From assembly GCF_041434935.1 (NCBI RefSeq), contig NZ_CP107964.1, positions 124,001 through 188,000 on the forward strand: DNA of 64,000 nt, given 5' to 3'. Under the pieces are notes generated by a model. That model did not search any database. It saw only the letters and a list, made by a program, of their open reading frames with translations, and was not told the DNA's origin. Each line of letters starts with the position of its first letter. Position 1 is the stretch's first letter. A program made the position numbers and the translations under genes. Shown piece after piece: positions 60,904 to 64,000 of the stretch. This stretch comes from Kitasatospora sp. NBC_00374 (lineage in GTDB: Bacteria; Actinomycetota; Actinomycetes; Streptomycetales; Streptomycetaceae).

Positions 60904-61164
60904 TCAGCCGAGCCAGACGATGTCGATGACGTGGAGGCGCCCGGCCATCCGGTTGACCAGGTAGACCAGGCTCAGCTGCCCGATGGAGGCGCAGCGCACG
61001 TCTTCGCCTTCGGGGTCGGTGGCGTCCCACTGGGGCCAGCCCCAGGGGGTGCGGGAGGCGATGTCGAGGAGGTCGCCGACCATCTGCTGGGCGTGCGAGG
61101 GGAGGTTGACGAACGTTTTGCCGGCGTTCGGGGACAGGCGGGCGGGCCAGACCGGGTCGCTCAC
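60904..61164 (-). CDS. RelE/ParE-like small protein (candidate toxin)
   Basis: Predicted 86 residues; GTG 61164 overlaps the upstream stop by four bases. DPVWPARLSPNAGKTFVNLPSHAQQMVGDLLDIASRTPWGWPQWDATDPEGEDVRCASIGQLSLVYLVNRMAGRLHVIDIVWLG has the length and beta-strand end (VRCASIGQLSLVYLVN...IDIVW) of RelE-fold toxins. Its partner is the DUF6247-like protein. The toxin role is inferred from size, overlap and fold pattern. Confidence 0.7.
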   Translation of the reverse strand: MSDPVWPARLSPNAGKTFVNLPSHAQQMVGDLLDIASRTPWGWPQWDATDPEGEDVRCASIGQLSLVYLVNRMAGRLHVIDIVWLG

Positions 61165-61472
61165 GGGCGGGTTCCGAGGAGGTCGGCCAGGTCGGTGCCG
61201 TCCTCGTCGTCCATGCCGGCGGCGACGAAGGCGTCGACGGCGGGTGCGCTGTCCAGGCGGACCTGCCAGGTGCGTACGACGTCGTGCAGTGGGGAGAGGT
61301 CGTAGGTCTGGCGGGAGTCCTCCAGTGCCTTGGCCCAGTCCCGCTCGAACGCCGGCAGCCACCGGGCGGTGCGCTCGGGGCGCTCGGCGCGGATGCGGGC
61401 CAGCAGCCGGGCGGCGGCGCGCGGGGCCGGGGCGGGCGGCGGGGCTGGAAGATGCTCGGGCTGGGCGCTCAC
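61161..61472 (-). CDS. DUF6247-like protein (candidate antitoxin)
   Basis: Predicted 103 residues from GTG 61472 (GGAGG upstream). It begins with a Pro-rich stretch, then ARLLARIRAERPERTARWLPAFERDWAKALEDSRQTYDLSPLHDVVRTWQVRLDSAPAVDAFV, which resembles DUF6247 proteins usually found upstream of RelE-like genes. Coupled by a GTGA overlap to the next gene. Confidence 0.7.
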   Translation of the reverse strand: MSAQPEHLPAPPPAPAPRAAARLLARIRAERPERTARWLPAFERDWAKALEDSRQTYDLSPLHDVVRTWQVRLDSAPAVDAFVAAGMDDEDGTDLADLLGTRP

Positions 61473-61783
61473 TGGGGGTCCTCCACTTCGTCGTCCGTCA
61501 CGGTACGGCAATCGGGTGCAACCGGTAGCGGGCACAAGGGGATTCTCCCGCCGTCGGTCGATTCGAATGCGCCGGACGGCCGCCCGCCCGACCGGACGCC
61601 GGGCCGCGTTTCGCACCCCGGGAACGGGCGCAGGTCCGTGTCCCGCCCTGGCTCACCACGGCGCCGCCGGGGCCCTGGGAATTCCCCGGTCCTGTGACTG
61701 AGCGCTTCAGTCGGCGAGTTGAGCATCTGCCGGGCCGGTTCGCGCAGGTCGATGGTGGATTCGGCTCGCCGCGCGCGTACGCC

Positions 61784-62404
61784 TCAGAGCATCCGCTCGG
61801 CCGTTGCCGCCCGTGCTCGCAGCGCGTCGGCCTCCTCGTGCTGCCCCTGGGCGGCCAGGATCCGTGCCCGGTACTCCATCGCGTACCCGTCGCCCAGCTC
61901 CTCGGCGTGCAGGAATGCCTGTACGGCCCGCTCCAGGTCGCCTCGGTCCCGGAAGGCCACCCCCAGCGCGGTGATCGGGAACGCCTCGTCCTGCGCGAGG
62001 ATCACCGACGCCCAGCGTTCGACACCGGCCGCATCGCCGCGGTCGAGCGCCTGCTTGACGAGGCCCAGCATGGCGTCCGGATCGCCGAGCGCCGCGGCCT
62101 TCTCCCAGACCACCTGTGCGCGGTTCGCGTCACCGGCCACCGCGTGCAGCATGCCCAGGTTGTAGGCGGCGACCGCGTTCCCGGCTGCCCACGCCCGGCC
62201 CCACCAGTGCAGCGCGCCGGCCCGATCACCCTTCAGGTACAGGGCCGCCGCCAGGCTCCCCATCGCCACGTCGTCGCCCAGCTCCGCCGCGACCGTCAGC
62301 TCGGCCAGCTCCTCGTCCGGCGGCATCCCGGCCCCGCCGACCGGCAGCCGGACCGACACCAACTCCTCGTTCGGCTGCGACCGCCGACGGAACCACCAAG
62401 CCAT
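61784..62404 (-). CDS. Sel1-like repeat (TPR-type) protein
   Basis: Predicted 206 residues from ATG 62404 (a GTG seven codons upstream is an alternative). Several Sel1/TPR-type helical repeats: LAELTVAAELGDDVAMGSLAAALYLKGDRAGALHWWGRAWAAGNAVAAYNLGMLHAVAGDANRAQVVWEKAAALGDPDAMLGLVKQALDRGDAAGVERW and ALGVAFRDRGDLERAVQAFLHAEELGDGYAMEYRARILAAQG. A scaffold for protein contacts; partner unknown. Confidence 0.88.
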   Translation of the reverse strand: MAWWFRRRSQPNEELVSVRLPVGGAGMPPDEELAELTVAAELGDDVAMGSLAAALYLKGDRAGALHWWGRAWAAGNAVAAYNLGMLHAVAGDANRAQVVWEKAAALGDPDAMLGLVKQALDRGDAAGVERWASVILAQDEAFPITALGVAFRDRGDLERAVQAFLHAEELGDGYAMEYRARILAAQGQHEEADALRARAATAERML

Positions 62405-62818
62405 CAGCAACCACCCCAGCGGCACAGCCGCACCGATCCCCGGCGTGCGGGCAAGCGAACACCTGTCACCCGGCGATCATGCCAGGCCCGTGGAAGGAGG
62501 CCGTGGGCAGCCCGCAGGCGCTACGGCGGTCAGCCGTCGGCGGTGCCGTCCGTCCGGTGCGCGAGCCCGGACGGCTCGTGCGAGGGCGGTGGCTCGCTGG
62601 GCCGTGGCGTCGGTTGCGATGCACGGTGGCGGGTGGGGAACGCCGAGGTCGTCAGCCCGGTGCGGTCCCTGGGCGGGGTGCCGGCGATGGCGTCGGTGCC
62701 GGTGCGGCGCTTCGCTCGGCGGGCCCGCCGGCGGCGCCGTCGCGGGTTGGAGTGCCTGGCTGGTGGGTTGCGCAGCACTATGTGCAGGGGGGCGGTCGAG
62801 ACCGACGTGGAGGTGGCG
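62405..62818. other. Intergenic, no gene seen
   Basis: No convincing reading frame on either strand. Promoters for the divergent Sel1-like and hydrolase genes must lie here, but I could not pick out boxes. Confidence 0.55.
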
Positions 62819-63514
62819 ATGAGGGTCGTGTTCGTGCACGGGGCGTGCGTGCGGGACGGGGCGTGGTGGTGGCACCGCACCGCCGAGCTGCTGCGGGAAC
62901 GGGGGGTGCCGAGCGTGGCTCCGGCGCTGCCGAGCTGTGGCGAGGCGGGCCTGCCCGGCGGCGTCGGCGGTCCGGGGCTGCCCGAGGATGTTGCCGCGGT
63001 GCGGCAGGTGCTGCGGGCCGGCGACGAGCCGACCGTCGTGGTCGCCCACAGCTACGGCGGCATCGTCACCGCGGAAGCCGCTGCGGGAATCGGGTCGGTG
63101 CGCCACCTGCTGCTGGTCTCCAGTTACCTGCCCGAGGTCGGGCAGAGCCTGTCGGAGTTCGGGGACGGCGGCCCCGCCCCGTTCCTCGACGTCGACCCCG
63201 ACGCCGGCACGTTCGGGGTCCGGCCCGAGCTGCTCGTGGACACGTTCCTGCAGGACTGCGACCCCGAGGTCCAGGCGCAGGCGGCGGACCACCTCGCCCG
63301 GCAGAGCGTGCAGGTGACCGGGCAGCCGGTCGGGGCGGCCGCATGGCGGCTGTTGCCCTCGACGTACCTCGTCTGCGCTCGGGACCGGGGAACCCCGGCG
63401 CCGCTGCAGCGCGAGTTCGCCCGCCGGGCCGGCAGCGTCGTCGAGCTCGACGCCGGCCACCACCCGTTCCTGTCCCGGCCCGCAGCGGTCCGGGACCTGC
63501 TGCTGACGCTGTGA
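62819..63514 (+). CDS. Alpha/beta hydrolase
   Basis: Predicted 231 residues, ATG 62819 after GTGGAGGTGGCG. MRVVFVHGACVRDGAWWWHRTAELLRERGVPSVAPALPSCG, VVVAHSYGGIVTAEAAAG (nucleophile Ser) and LDAGHHPFLSRPAAVRDLLL (His) define the fold, close to the salicylate/methyl-ester esterase-like hydrolases common in streptomycetes. It converges on a TetR gene. Substrate unknown. Confidence 0.93.
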   Translation: MRVVFVHGACVRDGAWWWHRTAELLRERGVPSVAPALPSCGEAGLPGGVGGPGLPEDVAAVRQVLRAGDEPTVVVAHSYGGIVTAEAAAGIGSVRHLLLVSSYLPEVGQSLSEFGDGGPAPFLDVDPDAGTFGVRPELLVDTFLQDCDPEVQAQAADHLARQSVQVTGQPVGAAAWRLLPSTYLVCARDRGTPAPLQREFARRAGSVVELDAGHHPFLSRPAAVRDLLLTL

Positions 63515-63561
63515 ACAGCGGTGCGCCGGGTGGGCGGACCTCCGCCCTTCGCCCCGGACCG

Positions 63562-64000
63562 CTACCAGGTGCGGGTGTGGGCCAGTAGCGTCGCCGCGGA
63601 TTCCTCGGCGAGGTCCTCGGCGTACGGCGGCAGCGGGCGGCCGGCGCGCAGATGTCGGCGGACCACGGACAGCGGAAGGTCGATCAGGGCCAGGATGACG
63701 CGGTCGCGGTCCTGGGTGCCGGCCGCGCCGAGTGCTTCGGCGAGGGTGGCAAGGGAGCCGAACACGCGCTGGTTGCCCAGGTCCGCGCGTTCCTTGTGTT
63801 CCTCGGACCAGTCGGCGCGGCCGAACTCCTCGGGCCCGTACAGGAGGAGCGAGGCCTCCTGCGGGTGCGCGCGACTCCAGGAGACGACGTGCCGGGCGGC
63901 GGCACGGGCGGCGAGCCGGGGGTCGGGGTCGCTGCCGAGCGCGGCGAAGTACCCGTCCTGGAAGCGCTCGACACTGCGCAGCCACACCTCGGCGAGCAGG
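63562..64000 (-). CDS. TetR-type regulator, C-terminal part
   Basis: The gene enters from the right edge; 145 residues are visible. VERFQDGYFAALGSDPDPRLAARAAARHVVSWSRAHPQEASLLLYGPEEF and RDRVILALIDLPLSVVRRHLRAGRPLPPYAEDLAEESAATLLAHTRTW fit the helical ligand-binding domain of TetR regulators. The HTH is outside the window. Convergent with the hydrolase gene, which it may control. Confidence 0.78.
   Translation of the reverse strand, partial: LLAEVWLRSVERFQDGYFAALGSDPDPRLAARAAARHVVSWSRAHPQEASLLLYGPEEFGRADWSEEHKERADLGNQRVFGSLATLAEALGAAGTQDRDRVILALIDLPLSVVRRHLRAGRPLPPYAEDLAEESAATLLAHTRTW

Noticed and set aside
62477..63985. Long minus-strand frame opposite the alpha/beta hydrolase
   Set aside because: Antisense shadow of the hydrolase and TetR genes with Arg/Pro-rich translation.
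1..64000. A secondary-metabolite biosynthetic cluster
   Set aside because: No polyketide synthase, peptide synthetase, terpene cyclase or RiPP core gene is visible; isolated cyclase-like, monooxygenase-like and SDR genes are not enough.

Overview
The window is very GC-rich DNA with strong third-position G/C bias, many GTG starts and GGAGG-type ribosome sites. Together with a HupS-type HU protein fused to a Lys/Ala/Thr-rich tail, WXG100/PPE-like secreted proteins, lipoproteins with long Pro/Thr linkers and frequent LysR/TetR regulators, this points to a Streptomyces or Kitasatospora (Streptomycetaceae) chromosome. Many decayed genes, two intact insertion sequences and several transposase remnants suggest an accessory, possibly subtelomeric, region.

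Layout. 1-7.6 kb: a minus-strand operon (vWA protein, PP2C phosphatase, transmembrane kinase-like protein, then small membrane proteins) forms a TerY-P-type triad and diverges from an HTH-NACHT membrane ATPase. 7.7-10.4 kb: a surface protein, a DHFR-fold reductase and a YceI protein. 11-22.1 kb: a redox/electrophile cluster (DJ-1-like, SnoaL-like, SDR, nitronate monooxygenase, muconolactone-isomerase-like and WrbA-like genes) joined by 18-bp palindromes of the type TAGACGACCGGTCGTCTA around a NemR-like TetR gene, with two decayed nitronate monooxygenase copies and an MFS/LysR/MBL/tautomerase group in between. 22.1-27 kb: an anti-sigma-like ATPase, remnants of an ATP-dependent ligase and of Ku, an MscS channel and an NAD-dependent ligase. 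27-33 kb: lipoproteins, a hydrolase/TetR pair and a membrane protein. 34.3-41.2 kb: a four-gene WXG100-type secretion-substrate operon ending in a 1161-residue polymorphic-toxin-like protein. 41-48 kb: IS5-family elements, one splitting an HNH gene after its first codons and one carrying an acetyltransferase and separating a SMI1/KNR4 gene from its ribosome site. 48-64 kb: small metabolic genes, several frameshifted genes, a 406-bp duplication next to an IS3 remnant, hupS, a toxin-antitoxin-like pair and hydrolase/TetR genes.

The most unusual feature is a family of four dispersed minus-strand loci (33970-34065, 45248-45344, 52567-52660, 59217-59311) that fold like a type II tRNA-Ser, with acceptor stem, D arm, T arm, long variable arm and discriminator G. 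In place of the anticodon arm each has a ~10-bp stem capped by a GNRA tetraloop (GCGA, GUGA, GUGA, GCAA). The closing pair covaries A-U to G-C, and one variable arm is capped by UUCG. Three of the four share an upstream module of three 11-bp-period direct repeats at a fixed distance from a conserved proximal box. They look like transcribed, non-decoding seryl-tRNA mimics.
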